In this document: positions 12,501-26,100 of the stretch, piece by piece
Position numbering within the stretch: position 1 is the first letter of the stretch
Layout: the number at the start of each line of letters is the position of its first letter
Assembly (NCBI GenBank): GCA_947652115.1
Contig: OX393562.1
Location: forward strand, 25,460,003-25,524,002
DNA length: 64,000 nt
Direction of reading: 5' to 3'
Origin: Blastomussa wellsi
Lineage: Eukaryota; Cnidaria; Anthozoa; Scleractinia; Plerogyridae
Position numbers and translations under genes: made by a program
The notes under the pieces: model-generated
The model's database searches: none
What the model was told of the DNA's origin: nothing
The model's input: only the letters and a program-made list of their open reading frames with translations

Positions 12501-14811
12501 CAATACTTTTATAATACATTTTTTCAGGCTATGTGCAAGGTATGAGTGATCTTCTTTCTCCCATATTTTTTCTCATGGAAGATGAAGTCGAGGCGTTTTG
12601 GTGTTTTGTTGGCTTTATGGAAAAAATGGTAAGTCGAGACCTATGGAAAGTAATTATTGACAGAAAATAATTCTTCTGTATAAGGAGGTTAATGAGTACC
12701 CTCCAGGATCAGACTCATTTCTGGATTGTGAATCTGGAGTCGATACAAAAATACTTGTAGGCCATGAAGCAAAATACTCGGTAAGTGGGATTCTATTTCA
12801 AGCAGGTGTTGTTGCAGTCTCCACTTGAAAACCTTATTTAAGCAAGTTCTCTTAATTTACGTTAACATTTTCTTCTTTGTCGAATTCATTGTGAGGCTAA
12901 GAAATGTTGCATTATATGGTCACTTATTTGAAGGTGATTCTTTTATCCTTTCAAGGCTCATAATTTTGATGAGAATCAAGAAGGGATGAAAGCACAGCTC
13001 CATCAGCTCAGTGTGTTACTCAAGTTCGTTGATCCTCATTTCTACAGCTATCTTGGTAATTTATTTCAAAACTGGTTTAGCTGATAACATTGCTGTACAC
13101 TGGTTAAAAAAATCTTTTCGTGGAACCAGATAATTTATAAGTCTATTTTGATTTCAGTTTGTGGTGCTAAATTAGTTATATTTATTTATCGTTTTGTTTA
13201 GAAGAAACGCAACAAGTATTTGGAAAATGTACAATGTACACAGTAACCAGACAATCACGTTTAAATTTCCTCGATGGAATGACGATCGTTTTGAGCAAGG
13301 AGCACTGCTTCTTTGAGTCTACAGAAATTACAAATGTTTCACAACTGGTTTGAAACCCTCAGGTGAAAATATAAGTTACCTGGTTTCTCAATGTGACTTG
13401 AAATCTTTCTTTTCCTAGAAAAGCACGATTCTGGCAACTTGTACTTCTGCTTCAGATGGCTTCTTATTTGCTTCAAACGCGAGTTCTCTTTTCCAGATAT
13501 TATGACATTATGGGAGGTAAGTCCTTGCACTAATCTCACGGTACTGGGCTCTAATTGCTCTGGCGAGGATTGGTTGAGGAGAGAGATGGCAGCAGCACAT
13601 CCCCATTAGCCTATCTCTAGGACGTACCCCCTTCACCCCCAATACCCCCCCACCCGACCATTTCCAGTGAAAGAAAAGCGAAAGGGTTATGTTTTCAATT
13701 ATGCTAAACTTGGCATGAAAAAGGTATCAGGTCGCGGCAGAACCTCCCACCCCCAAATTCCTGGACCAAGTGTTTGTGTGATCTGAGTGTACTACTCACC
13801 AATTAGGACTTGTAATTAGTAATACGGAGACATTATTACAAAAAATTAGATGATGGAACATTTCATTTGTTCGAGAGAATCTTTTATTTCGTTTTTCAGA
13901 CATTGTGGTCACAGAGACTATCTCCAAATTATCACTTGATTATTTGCTTAGCCATCCTGGATAAACACCGTCATGTTATTACGGAGAATGAATTTGGATT
14001 TACGGACATCCTAAAGGTACGTGAAATATGTAATAACAAATGAGAGTGTTTTTAGGTATTTGAAGGCTTTCTCGTACACAGACTATTAAAAGTGTTTCTT
14101 TTTCTCTGGAATAGTTGAGGTGCTTCTCCTCATTCGAGGTGATTTTTGCACTCGCTCGTGTGCTCGACTAACCCTGAGACAAAAAAATGACTACTCCAAG
14201 TGTACATTCCAAACCAAAATATGTGATTATCCATACTTTTTGCACTCCTAACATTTGAATGTTCAAACTTCAAGCGATTTTTGATCGAGTTTTGTCACAT
14301 TGCAATTTGCATATTGTTTTCTTGCTGCACACATAACAGTATATGAATTATTTCGTCATCACAGTATATAAACGATTTAGCATACAACATGGACCTTCAG
14401 GAGGTGCTAATCAAAGCTGAACAGATCTGTCTCCAACTGCTAGTGTTTCCTGATACTCCTGAGGAGGTGAAAGCCATTCTTACTGGCAGGAATGAAGCCA
14501 TGATGACTCCAAATGTGGAAAGACCAGATCCCTTCCTGATGGCTCATAGCAGACATGTTGTTAATTTACTTGAGGTTTATGGAGTAGGCAAGGATAGTTC
14601 GCCAGTCCAAACTTCTTTAAGCCCCGAATTATCCTCTCAAGTGCTGGACGCGGACAAAGAGGGTGCTGTCGATGGCAACCAAGCGGTGGAAATGAACGAC
14701 TTGGATAGTCCTACTAGTTCGCAGAGAGCCGATGAGACAAATCAAACCCAGATAAATGACTCTGATGATGAAATTGTGGTTCTGTCAGAAGAGGCACAGA
14801 ATATATTTTAG
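5004..14811 (+). CDS. TBC1D15: TBC1 domain family member 15/17-like Rab GTPase-activating protein, 15 exons
   Basis: Coding exons: 5004-5078, 5184-5282, 6621-6732, 7141-7354, 7730-7841, 8550-8771, 9462-9590, 9911-10014, 10835-10929, 11529-11645, 12528-12628, 12956-13055, 13419-13516, 13900-14016, 14365-14811. All join in phase through GT-AG introns to give about 713 aa; human TBC1D15 is close to 690. The N-terminal third (about aa 25-210) matches the DUF3548/Rab-binding region of the family, with a basic patch KKKRR and then PALHFHSGG. The TBC domain spans about aa 321-560. It has the arginine finger in IDKDVTR (R393) and the glutamine finger in YVQG (Q430), so GAP activity should be intact. 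Relatives act on Rab7 at late endosomes and mitochondria. The acidic C-terminal tail (about aa 600-713) is poorly conserved. The ATG at 5004 opens exon 1. A small extra exon between 8772 and 9461 cannot be excluded, but direct joining keeps frame. TBC1D17 is the alternative name. Confidence 0.93.
5555..5660 (-). repeat. Dispersed repeat, inverted partner at 59523-59632
   Basis: The block CAATAGACTTCATTGTTATC through GCCCAATGGTATTGCCGCTT is nearly identical, in reverse complement, to 59523-59632. It lies in intron 2 of the TBC1D15-like gene, next to the GGTTGT-family repeat. Confidence 0.65.
5641..5890. repeat. GGTTGTTCAAAGG-family palindromic repeat
   Basis: It contains GGCCCCGGTTGT, repeated ACTATCCAGTGGATA blocks and an inverted counterpart (ACTGGACAGTGATTTATCCA). 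It matches the families at 1-290 and 11183-11460 and lies wholly in intron 2. Confidence 0.55.
6314..6527 (+). mobile_element. Short Penelope-type repeat with hammerhead relic and 13-bp target duplication
   Basis: The identical 13-mers AATGCTTAAATCA at 6301-6313 and 6528-6540 bracket the element. It begins with a short arm that is the inverted copy of part of its own 3' section (GGTTTTATCAACTGGGTTGA). It then has a hammerhead-like core: CCGACGA, AGGGCTAACGCTC, AAACGTC, with GCT/AGC able to close stem I. The core is damaged: U4 reads C, and one G is missing before AAAC. The 3' section ends CTTACCCCCTCT. It lies in intron 2 of the TBC1D15-like gene. Confidence 0.7.
8812..9085. repeat. CCAAT-rich palindromic MITE-like repeat, copy 1
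   Basis: It begins AGAGCGATTTGCAATTGAGT and ends with TTTTACAGCACTCATTTGAA, roughly inverted ends. The interior carries several ATTGG/CCAAT boxes and TTTGGTT blocks. Three more copies lie at about 15880-16100, 31493-31735 and 33508-33775. This copy is in intron 6 of the TBC1D15-like gene. Confidence 0.6.
11183..11460. repeat. GGTTGTTCAAAGG-family repeat, third copy
   Basis: It holds two tandem-like units, each with GGTTGTTCAAAGG or GGTTGTTGAA followed by GGATA...ATCGCTATCCAGTGG. It lies in intron 9 of the TBC1D15-like gene. Confidence 0.55.
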
Positions 14812-14994
14812 TTGCTGAACTTTATAACAATATTAAGCGGGAAAAGAAAACTATTTTGACCCATAATTGATATTAGAAACGAATTTGTAATGGAATACTT
14901 TTGTGGGTCTTGGAAGAGACCCACACTGAAGAAGGACTTATCCTCATGTATTAATGGCAGAGTTACAGTGCTACCCTACCGTTTCCATTTGAGA

Positions 14995-15600
14995 ATGCTT
15001 TTAATGAAATGTGTCAAACACGAGAGACAGCGTTTCATCACATTTCCAAACACTGAGAAAAGAGTTCAAAATACGACTCGCAGCGGAGTATTTTTGATGA
15101 ACTTCGAGGTGTTTGGAAATGCGATGAAACACTCACTGGGGTGCACTGCATGAAATTGTCCTGTATAAGGAGCCTTCCTCAAGCCGTACACACTCAGTAT
15201 ATCTATTGATATAAGGACAATATAGGGACGTGGCAGGATGTATACGGTCCGTATAATGATCAGTATATTTCAGGGTTGGCCAACAAAAATACCAGGATCA
15301 GTATACACTAGTATAAGGAAACCGAGGTATACTGTTCATTATACAGACCTTATACCCAAAGTTCAGTAGACATCAGTATACCTTTCCGTACACATTATGT
15401 ATACGATCTCATTATACCTCCGTATACATGCCATTTCATGCAGTGGTGTTTGATATATCTTCTCAATCAAAACTAAAACTACGGAGAAAACGAATAAATG
15501 AAATCGTAATAATCTATGTTGATTAACATTAGATTTTCCCACCACGGTTACGGTTCTGGTCTCCTTTGATTTAACTTGATGAATTATTAATGAGTGAGAA
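14995..15600. repeat. Fold-back repeat (copy 1), interrupted by a smaller TIR element
   Basis: An arm beginning AGACAGCGTTTCATCACATT is mirrored by AGGTGTTTGGAAATGCGATG, giving an inverted repeat. The downstream part (TTTGATATATCTTCTCAATC onward) continues only after 15446. The same sequence runs uninterrupted at 49917-50190, so 15144-15445 is an insertion. Confidence 0.7.
15144..15445. mobile_element. Small TIR element nested in a fold-back repeat
   Basis: Perfect 13-bp terminal inverted repeats, CACTGCATGAAAT (15144-15156) and ATTTCATGCAGTG (15433-15445), are flanked by GTG on both sides. The interior of about 275 bp is rich in GTATAC/GTATAATG motifs and has no coding capacity. Comparison with the empty site near 50040 supports insertion with a 3-bp duplication, a length typical of PIF/Harbinger elements. 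Confidence 0.7.
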
Positions 15601-15879
15601 TAAATTTTGACATTTTTTGGCAACTTTTTGCTGGCTTCTATTTGAACCGGCAAATAAAAACATGGGAATTATCGAAGGCAAACGAACGGCAAGTTCTTGA
15701 ATTCTGATTGGCCATTCGGAACGGAAGGCAAAAGACGTCAAACTCTTGGCAACGGCTACGGTAAACCGCGAAGCACTGTAAAACTGTACCTGATAAATAC
15801 GAGATTTGAGCAGGAGATTGATACATGTAGTTGTGGAGTCAGGTCCGAGGTTGCAGTACAATAATCATTCTGAAGGGCT

Positions 15880-16100
15880 AGAACAGTTTTCAATTGAGTG
15901 CCAGACGTTTTTAGCGAATTGCTTTGTTTTTGTTTTGCTACGCTCAGTGATTGGTGTAAAAATTCCCGCGCTTTGTGCCTGCTGCGTGTAATTACTTCAA
16001 GTTTTGATTGGATCATTGGATTGTCACCGTCCTTTGTGATTGGACAAAGTAATTACTTTGGTTTTGGTTTTACGACACTCAGTTGAAACTCGCTGTAGGC
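15880..16100. repeat. CCAAT-rich palindromic MITE-like repeat, copy 2
   Basis: It starts TTTTCAATTGAGTGCCAGAC and ends TTTTACGACACTCAGTTGAA, with CAGTGATTGG and GTGATTGGACAAAG blocks shared with the copies at 8812, 31493 and 33508. Confidence 0.6.
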
Positions 16101-18910
16101 TTATATAAAGTGTCAACCTTATGGGGTCCCAAAATTTACGCGTGTAGTAATGGCACGACGTACTTTGAAAGAAGGCCATTGGCCATTATATTTAATTCCA
16201 CCACTCTACCTAGAACAAAGGAGGAACACATATCTTTCATATGATACACAATTTGATCAGATTCGAAGGAAGCAGTATTTCCGTCTGTCATCTCACTTAA
16301 GAGGTTATGGTTTTTTAATAGGTTATATAATCGTTTAATTCGGTGCAATCTTCTAGCTGAAAACTTGGCTACAAAATCGCATATCTGCAGTTTTAACTTC
16401 AAGAGCTTGAAAGGACGTCACCGTAAGCGGTGATCTCCCAGTAAAACGACGATCATGGTGTAATTCTATCATCTCCAAATATCTATGCTAAGTTTCATAG
16501 AAGATGAGAGTTAAAGTTTTACAAGGTAGCACCCCCTCAAGAAATATTGCTAATTAATTTATTAATGAAGATCCGCGAGATGGTTTCGTCTCGATGGTTT
16601 TAGAAAAAAACACTGTCAAGGTAATCGTTTTCGTCAGATAAACTGTCTTGTGAGGTGCAAACTAGTTGCACTCGTTTCGTCAGTGTCTTAAGACGGGGTT
16701 CCACCTGAATTTGAATGAAAGTTTTAGAGGTTTAGAAAAGGTATAAAAGAAAGAAAATTAGTTTTGCAACACCAACAGACAGTTGCCCCCACCCAAGAGC
16801 AACCAGCTGGGAAGGGGGATTGTCTGGGTTTCCATATTCTAATTTTTAACTTCAAATTCTAATTTTTAAACTCCATTAAATCTTCACTATTTCATATTTC
16901 TCCAAATTTTCCTTCTCCTTTAAGAAAAACTGCCTCCTCCCAAATATACCCAAAAATCATCAAAAAACCACACCACAAAACATTGATTGGTGAGATGAGT
17001 GAAGGGTTTTGGCATTCCTTGAAATGCAAACAAGATATTTGCATTAAACCCATTTTAAATGACGGCAAAATGGCTTTCAAGTAGAATCCCGGCTGAATTG
17101 TTGTTGCTTTGTGACATTAGCGAAGCGCGCAAGTGACGTCATGACTCACAAGACAATACAATACTTTATACAAGAGATAAAAATATAAAAATTAAAACAC
17201 CTCTTCAAAGGGGAAATCGGTTGGCCCTATATATGACCTTCGGTTATTACTAGTATAATAAACTACTTACTAGCCCAGACAAGCAAACCGAAGTGACGGA
17301 ACATTTTTTCAAGCGCGAAAGCTGGTGGTCCCCAATCTCGTACCTCGAGTCTTCGTTCCTTACTGCGCAGGCTTGATGAAACGAGCGACTCTCGAAAGTT
17401 CCGTTACAGGATCGATTTTGATTGGTTTTGAAGACAATAAAAATGGCCGGAAGTAAAATACTTTGTAGTTCGTTGGGTCAAGCTTGTAGGCATGGGCATT
17501 TCAACCGGAAGTCCGATATTTTCGGTCTTTCCGGGGTCGTTCGTTTCTCGACCGACGCTGGGTACGAGGGTGTGGTGGTCCCAAGACACTTAAAGGGCCA
17601 ATAACGCGCATGCGGAGCCTTTATTCGCATAGGTTGCGCACTGCACGCTGCTACGAACCACCGTGGCTTTCTGCGATTGTTTGGAGTTTTCACGTGCGCA
17701 CGAACACCTCTTTGCCTTGCCTCATCCCTTTGTTTTAGCTTTCGTCCAGAACAGCTTTGTGAATCATCCGTCAGAACATCATATTTCCTTTGATGTTGAA
17801 AAGAAAATACAAGCAGTGTTCCGTTTAAAACTTCCAAAAATGACCAAATAATACCTTACCTCAATTTTTATAGCTTTTGGAAGCCTTGCGAGATCGATGG
17901 AAGAGGATTTTAATCGCATAAATTAACTTTGATTTCTGGTCCGTCGAGAACTCAAATCGTCACACATGCGCAGAGAAGTGACAAAGGCCTTTTAACTTTT
18001 GAAACGAGGACTTCGCCTGCATTCCCTCTGTTTTTCTCAGATAAGAACGCGCTAATGTTTTCCGAGTCTCGCTGGAGCCCAATAATTTGCATTCGATTCC
18101 ATTTGTAGACTTCGCGCGCTTCGCTACATATTGAATGGCCTGAGAGAGTATCATCCGGGGTGGGGGAGGGCATGCCCATGCACCTTGAATTTGCCCCCTG
18201 GGCATCCCATAATAGCTACCTGAAACAATAGAATTCAAAATGGCCACCGTATCGGTAAAAAGGTGTATAAGAGGGGTCCCCTATATCCGCCACTGGAATG
18301 ACAAAAATGGCCGACGAGGCGAAATCGTGACGTTGCACTCATGATGGAGTCGACACTTTGTCTAGGGTCCAGACTCCCAGCTTCCTTCCAGTAAAAAGAT
18401 GGCGGATTCGAGGACACCATTAGAAGGACACCTCTTGACTCTCACCAGTGGCGATCATTGATGGCTGACTGACAGGGAATAATATAACAAGTATTGCCGT
18501 AAAGTTCGTCTTCATTCCAGAGAAAACGGTTCGTTAAGAGGGAGCACTTCATATTATTTTCACTCACAGAAAATCGCCCCTGAAAGGGTCAGCCAACTTA
18601 GCTTTAGCGCAGTCTTTTCTGGAGAAATATTCATTGCAGAATGCACGTTCACCCAAGTTTGTCCGTTAAAAATCAAAGCTTTGCAGAGAAATTTATTGTC
18701 TGCAGTTTGCGGCATCACATCATGTTGCGTGACTGTTTCGGGTTGACTGATCATGCTACCAAGGCTGAATATTAACGAGCGGTTACTATGGAATCAAGCA
18801 CACTGGTGTTACACACAGCCGACCAATTTCAATTTTAGCTTCTCCTTGAAGTCAAAAAGTTATGTAAAAGCTCGTTATGTCGTAGCCAACATGCCACTTT
18901 TTCTGAAAAC

Positions 18911-21900
18911 ATGGCCAGCGTAATCGCTTCCCCAAGGCAAGAAGTTCGCAAGAAGTTACCAGCTCTACCGATAATCGAACATCCCGCTTTACGAAGGTCG
19001 GAAGACAACAATGCGGACTTACAAATCCGTGGGAGCTCCCGCGAAGAAAGCACAAGAGTTTCGGAAGAAGTAAATGATGCTCTTCCTCCGTTAAAGAGAA
19101 GAATAAAACTGCAAGCATTGCAGGGACATTCACGGGTGTTAACATGGCCGTTAGGTATGATAACTAGAAAGAGATAATTAGAATATTAGAACTTCGCTTC
19201 CAATCATGCAAATTAACAATTATACACTAGCCGAAGAATAATGTTATCACTCATAAATGTGCACAAATAACTAATTTTACTAACTTTCTTTTTACTATGT
19301 TTGACCAATGTATGTAATATTTCGTCTGGTAAAATTCAATGCTTTTGGAATAGCCACTAAACGGAACCGAAGATCAAGAGTATTATTTTGTTCACTTTTT
19401 TTTATTATTTTCCTCTGACACCAGCGAAAAATAGTTATTCATCTAAACTGTTCACTGCTTTTTATATTGTAGCATTTTTGTTAAAAAATCTATCAAAGTA
19501 GCTGATCTAATACATTAATAATATATTTCTAATATTTATTTGTTCGGAAGTATAGGCTAATCCTTTATTATTACAAATAAAAAGCACAACAGTAATTACA
19601 GTGTTTCAATTGGTCATGATCTTTCAATTACATACAGTATGCCTCAATTAACCATTCCATCCTGCAGTATAGCCCAGCTGTGCAAGTGCAAATAATATAT
19701 AGAGTCTATAATTCACTGTGATCAGGGGTTATAATAGAATTTCTGAAAAATGAATTTGGGATTTTTTTGTAGCCTGCGTAACTGGCGGAATTCGCAGCAA
19801 AGTGCTTTTGATTTTGGAGTGGCGAAGCTGTGGCTACAGGGCTACACAGCTAGATTTTTTGTATCTAGTGTGAGGAGTGGCAAAATGGCTAAATTTAAGA
19901 CTTTGCAAAATGACACGACCAGTGATTTTTTCTGTGCAAGACTAAGATTTTTTGGACTCCTAATTTGAGCTGTTCGATTGAGATTAAGATTGAGACCCTA
20001 ATTGGCTTTACAAAAGTCTGCAAAGCCATGTAAAACAGTTTTTACTTACTAGGCTTTTTAAATTTGTTTATCTTAACTGTAAAAATAGATAAAGATTGGT
20101 TGATTGGCTGATTGATTGGTTGGTGGGTTGATTGGTTGGTTGGCGGTTGATTGGTTGGTTTGTTGGTAGGGCTTCTGATTCCCAGGAGCAAAATCCGACC
20201 AGAAAATACATAGACACTGAGTACCCTCCCCATCACTGCTGGGATATAAACAGTTTAATACCAGTACATAATTATGCACTGTACATGCTATATCTCCATC
20301 CTACAAGTATTTGAAGTAGAATTTTTACCCCTTGTATAATGCAGACAACCTCTCAATGTTGACTCTTGGCTCTGTTCCTTTGGTCTTTACATATCAAAGC
20401 AGTAATTAATTGTATTCTTAACTGACAGAAGTTGCTTATTTACATGTATTTTTGAAAAAAGGTCAGGGAAAAGGAAAGACCAATAGCAATGCCGATGGGC
20501 CATTTTGGGAAACACCTCCACACAAACGTACACCTGAAGAGGTAACTTTTTCACATAACTGTACATCACATATAACTAGCATTATGTGGATATTAAGTTT
20601 CATTATAATTCTTTAAATAATTATATGACTATATGTATAGATAGTGTATGTATTGTTCATTTGACAATTACAGTTGTTCAGTCTTGTGTTGCATCCACAT
20701 CTCCATAATTATGTACGGAGGGCTCACTGACATTTTGATGCTATCCTCTTCCAGCTTGAAGATCTTATCCGTGAAAAGCTATTAACTAGATTCAATGGTT
20801 TGCACCAATCCTTTCGGTCCAATGATCCCTTGGGCAAAGGAAATGTATCAAGGTACTGTTCTGTTCCATTTTGATTCATGGTATTGTTTATTGACTTCTT
20901 TAATAAAATTAACCCTTATAGTATATTTTATTTTAACAGGGAAGCACTTGTTACAATTTTGTATCATCTGTGTGGCTATCTTACATCAGAACAAGTCAAT
21001 GGTCTTCTGAAAAGGTGATTTTTTTATTTAACGGTATCTTTAATTTGATAGTGCAGCAACTATAGTTATTAAATACACATACAGTACATGCATTGGATAA
21101 AAGAAGGAGAAGCATTCTCAAGTTGAATTTCCTCAGAAAGTAAAAATACTGTCTCAGATATAATCCCCAGCAGGAGTCAAACCAATGACCTTCCCGTTAC
21201 TGGTTGAACACTCTAATAACTGAGCCGTAATGGGGGTCCAGTGGGTGGGGTGGGCAGAACTCCCATATTCTTTCCCAAGAACTCAACACAGTACCCCGGT
21301 CAGGCCTCGAACCCAGACCGTTCAACCTGGAGTCCAGGACACTAACCATTAGGTGACTGCACGTCCTACCTCCCTTTGAGATACTTGCATACAATAAGCT
21401 ACAATTATGAAGGTATTTGGCCCTGAGCAAGTCTGGCAGTAATCAGCTAAGTTTGACTGTGTACCAATTTGTACCTTCTATAGACTTGGACTGGATACAC
21501 AGAGTACAATCTCGTATGAAAACTTTGTCAACCACTTTCAGGATAATGAGGTTGGTGCCTCAAAAGTTGTTATATTTTTCTTTTTTTCCCCTAAATTTGT
21601 TTTGTTATTTTATAAAAAAAAATAGAAATGATCATAATATTTCAAAAAAGAGATTTCCTGCCTAACCAAAAAATATATCATATCATATCAATTATACTAT
21701 ACTAGACTATCCTATAATACACTACACTAGCTAATATTTGAAATATGCTGAAAGTGGACATTACAAAAAATACTACACTACACTACGCTATGCTACAATA
21801 CAGTAGCTAATAATATCTGAAATATGCTGAAAGTGGACGTTACAAGAAACATACATACAAATGTTATTGTGTGTTGCTATATTTTGGGGGCCATGCAATT

Positions 21901-23105
21901 AGTACTAATAGTATGGATACTACAGTAGCTATATGCTGCAGTGCACTGCACTGTACTGTACTGTATTTGCCATGCCATGCCATGCCATGCTACATGTATA
22001 TATGCTATGCTGTGCTATGCTATGCTACTGTATGTGACTTACATGTACATGTAAGCTCCATGAGTGGGCAAGATGAATCAAATCCCGCTCTGTGATTGGC
22101 TACCCGACAAGTTCCACCTGAATAGTATGGGTATATTTACGGTATATCTTAACCATATATTTTTTTTTATTTTTTGCTATAGTCACTCACTAAACAATGG
22201 GTTGATCCAGTACTCAGACCAACTTTACACTCCAGCAATCTGATGATCCTCCCAGCTAACAGACTACGAAAAAGACAGAGGGAGCTTGCAATGGAACAGA
22301 AACATACTGCACTCAAACAAGGACGCAAGAAAACTCCACCTAAATTCTTCTCTGCTCTAGAGGTTTTTCCTCAGCTAAAAATGAGAGCTCAACAAGGGTG
22401 AGATTGAACGGACCATAACGTATCAATTAATAATAATAATAATTATTTTTCCTTACTGGCCGTTTATCTACTCAGCCATTAATTTATTATCGTAATGTTG
22501 TTTAATAATCGTTTCCTCTAGAACAACTTGGTTGCACTTTAAATAGAATGCAGCATTCCTTTCTAATTTGGTGGCCAAGGCCTTCACTGTTTGGCTTCTC
22601 ATGTTTACCAAAATAAGGTAAAATGCTCCAGATTGTATGAGAGACTGCAAATTTCTCAGCTTCCTAAATGACAAGGTGACACATCACTTCAGTTTGATCC
22701 CTTAATTAAGTTCTACATACAGTGTAATGTACATTTTACCTGTATGACTCCTTCATTTTTGCCTGGATTTGAGTAGGTCTATCTTGCTGAGAATGTCAAG
22801 ATCTCACTGAGAATACATGTAATGAGAATTCACTGAGATCTTGCCATGAATGCCAAGATTTTGCTGATTGTTGAGACCTTGCTTAATGCTGACATCTTGC
22901 CACAGATCAGCAAGATTCTTAGTGAGATCTTAGCAAGATATCTCAAAATCTCGATGACCAAAATATTGCCGAGATCTTGCCAAAATCAAATCTGGTTGGC
23001 CAAAATCTTAGATGACTGTTGCAAACATTTTATTCAACTGCAACTGCTTCAAAATCGTTAGTAATACATTACAATGATGAACTAAAGTGTTACACTGTTT
23101 TAAAC

Positions 23106-23186
<81 letters not shown>

Positions 23187-26100
23187 TAATAATAACAATT
23201 ATTATAACAATAAGTAACATTAATATAGCGCTAATTCCACAGTTCATCATATTATTAATTAGCACTTTACAATTGACTGCAAATTAGAAAGGAAACAAAG
23301 GCAATAAAAGAATACATAGTACAGCACTGTACATGTATGTTACAAGTTAAAAGCTTCTCTAAATAAATGTGTCTCGTCTGCATTAAGCATATAGTTTGCA
23401 ATAGCGCCGGAGCTTATCCCAGTTTAGGTAGCACAAAGCAACTACTCTGTAGCTAGGATGGGATGCTATGCCATCAAAGGGTTACCCCACCCCTCCCCCC
23501 CCCCAGCAAAGCTGCAAATGCATTCTGATGGCTTTCCAAGTGAGATCTCTTTTAGTTTCAGTAGCACGAAGCAACTACTCCACCCCCTCCCCCCCCCAGC
23601 ATAAAATTTGCCGGTATCCATTTATACACCTGAGCGAAGAGAGCAACTATAGGAGTAAAGTGTCTTGCCGAAGAACACAACGTAGCGCCCTGGCCGAGGC
23701 TCACTAACCATTAGTCCACCACGGCTCCTACTGTTATTGAAAGTGTTGACCAAATTAATAAAATAAATATATCATTTTTCAGGACATTGTCATATGCAAC
23801 AATACTTCCTCCGTCTTGTTTTGATGTTGATGGCATGGTCCTAAAGCCACAACTGAGGACTGGTCTACAAGTTTTAGGATACCAGATGTATGAGGAAGAA
23901 TTTGAGAAAGTCTGGGATAGGTAAATTCATCTGCATGTACAGAAATCTCTCTGTCTGTGTTATCCAACAGCTGAAAAATGATATCATGCAAGCAGAAAGC
24001 TCTCATTACAATCATGTAGATCTGAGAACTACAACTTAATTAGGTCTGCAATGTGTGCGCAAAGCTAGATAATCTAACATTGTAGGTACAAAATAATGCA
24101 GTGTGCACGTAATACTAACCTCTTGCTAACCGAGCGTGAGGGCCGTACTGTGGAATATTGGCCCGAGGTCATGGCAGTACAGATCGAGCGCAGCGAGGTT
24201 CGTACAAAAACGACCGAGGGCCAATATTCCCCAGTACGGCCCGAGCAAGGTAGGTTAGTAAGTAGTTTATTGTCATGCAAGCTTTTAAAAAATGCACTTT
24301 TGGTGACTTAAATTTAGAGGTTTCCCGCCCTAACATGTTTTGATGCTGCGAATAATTCAGAAAGAACAAGCTACCACGATTTTGAAAACATTTTTTCTTT
24401 AAATTAGAGTATTTTTATAAGTTTTGTTTCTGCATTTCTTGTTGAAAGTTTCAAATTATCCAACTTTAGAAAAAACATGCAGCTTAGGACTGTTTCTATG
24501 GAAATGGTCTGTATGACAAAATCCCAACCAAGAAAGAACCAATCAGAATGCTCGGACTTTCCTTGCAATATAATAAAGGCTTTATATTGATCAAATGAAA
24601 ACTAAACATCCCATCTCAGTACTATGTGCACTTGTGGAATAATTGTCCCTCTTTTAGTGGCTCTACCAGGAACCTAAGAATTGTTTACTATAACTATAAC
24701 TTGACATAAACATAATATTGGTTCATATTTTTTATCAGTTGTTAGAACCTCTAAATTTCGTTTTGTGAAATTGCAGGTTTGATAGGACTGGACTTGGAGC
24801 TGTAGATTCCCTGTGTTTCTTCAAAACGCTTGGTTTAGACCCTTTTCATGGTAATTATTGTCGCTGTTGTATAACCATGGTTTATATACAGTAGTTAAAT
24901 GTTTTGTTTGGGGTCATGCTTATATTTTGTATGGAAGTCTGGCTTGTTTTACATAGTGAGATTTTTCATTTAATATTAGTACTTTTATCTTCGCAATTTT
25001 TAGAAAATCGCAGGAAAGTCAAATATCGTCCACCATCAGAACCTGAGGAAGAAGAAACGATTCCCATTGAGAAAGAAAACGATTCTGAGCAAGAAACAAG
25101 GCTTCCAACACAATCAGTCAATGAAAGAGACCAACAGTCAGATAAAGGGAGTGCCAGTGGGGTGGACAGTGTTATGAACTTGTTTTCTGCAAAGGTAAAA
25201 TTCTATCAGCTTTCATGTATTGTGAATTAATCCTGACGTTTTGTGGTGCAGGCATACAGTGTACCATGACTACAAAATATTGTTGTTGGTGTCTTTCAGT
25301 TCAAAGAAGGCTACACACGAGTGCTCAATTCCTTCCACAAGTATGATCCTGAAGATACTGGACAGGTAGTTCCAATACACGGTCTAAATTTCTCAGAAAT
25401 TTATCGCTGGCACCTGATAGTTCTACATGTAGCTGTTAGAAACGATTTGTATGTTTTCTTTAATCTTGCATGTTTGTTGTGGCTTCAGATAAGCAAGGCA
25501 GACTTCCGTAAAGCACTCTCTGAGTATCACTTGCAACTTGGGCCTGTTGAAGTTGAGCACTTTCTTCAAAGGTATGAATAATCTAATCTAGTTCTCTATT
25601 TTGAACTTTTCACCTGAATGGACACAATCGGAGATTGAACAGTCAGTAGTTTTGGCATTTTACTGTCAAGATGGAGTTATTCACTTCTCTAAATTTATAG
25701 CATGCGGATCATGTTGGGAAATAATCATGTTTGTTGGTTATCCTATAGCCAGGTTCTTTTCTAGTTTAATTTCTTACAACTAGGCCTTACATAATCTCTC
25801 TGTTTCACAAAGATTGCTTCTTGAAAACGTTTTGTCAGTTAAACAAATAGATTCCATGTTGCTGTGCATCTGTTCAGTAATAGATCACTGATGACGTCAA
25901 AATGTGCTAAGAACAAACAAGTGGCACATGAGGTAATAGCCGGGTGCATCACTGATGTTCTTATCACATTTTGACGCCTCCTGTGATCTATTACTGAACA
26001 GACGCACAGCAACATGGAATCTTTCTGTTTTATATACAGTGTAATAAAGAAACAAAATATACAAAGCTTGATTTCATCAGACATGTGTCCTTGAATAGAG

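Larger units (their letters stand above)
14812..18910. other. Spacer between TBC1D15-like and EFCAB6-like genes
   Basis: This 4.1-kb spacer holds the 3' UTR of the upstream gene, a fold-back repeat with a nested insertion (about 14995-15600) and a CCAAT-rich MITE (15880-16100). The last 1.5 kb is richer in CG dinucleotides and presumably holds the promoter of the EFCAB6-like gene. Short open frames near 17422-17851 lack domains and homology I recognise, so they are not called as genes. Confidence 0.5.

Noticed and set aside
17404..17851. Short overlapping frames near 17.4-17.8 kb as a gene
   Set aside because: They overlap on both strands, lack domains and show no supporting splice partners; CG-rich composition keeps them open.
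23008..23265. Poly-tyrosine open frame on -
   Set aside because: It is a translation of the AAT microsatellite.
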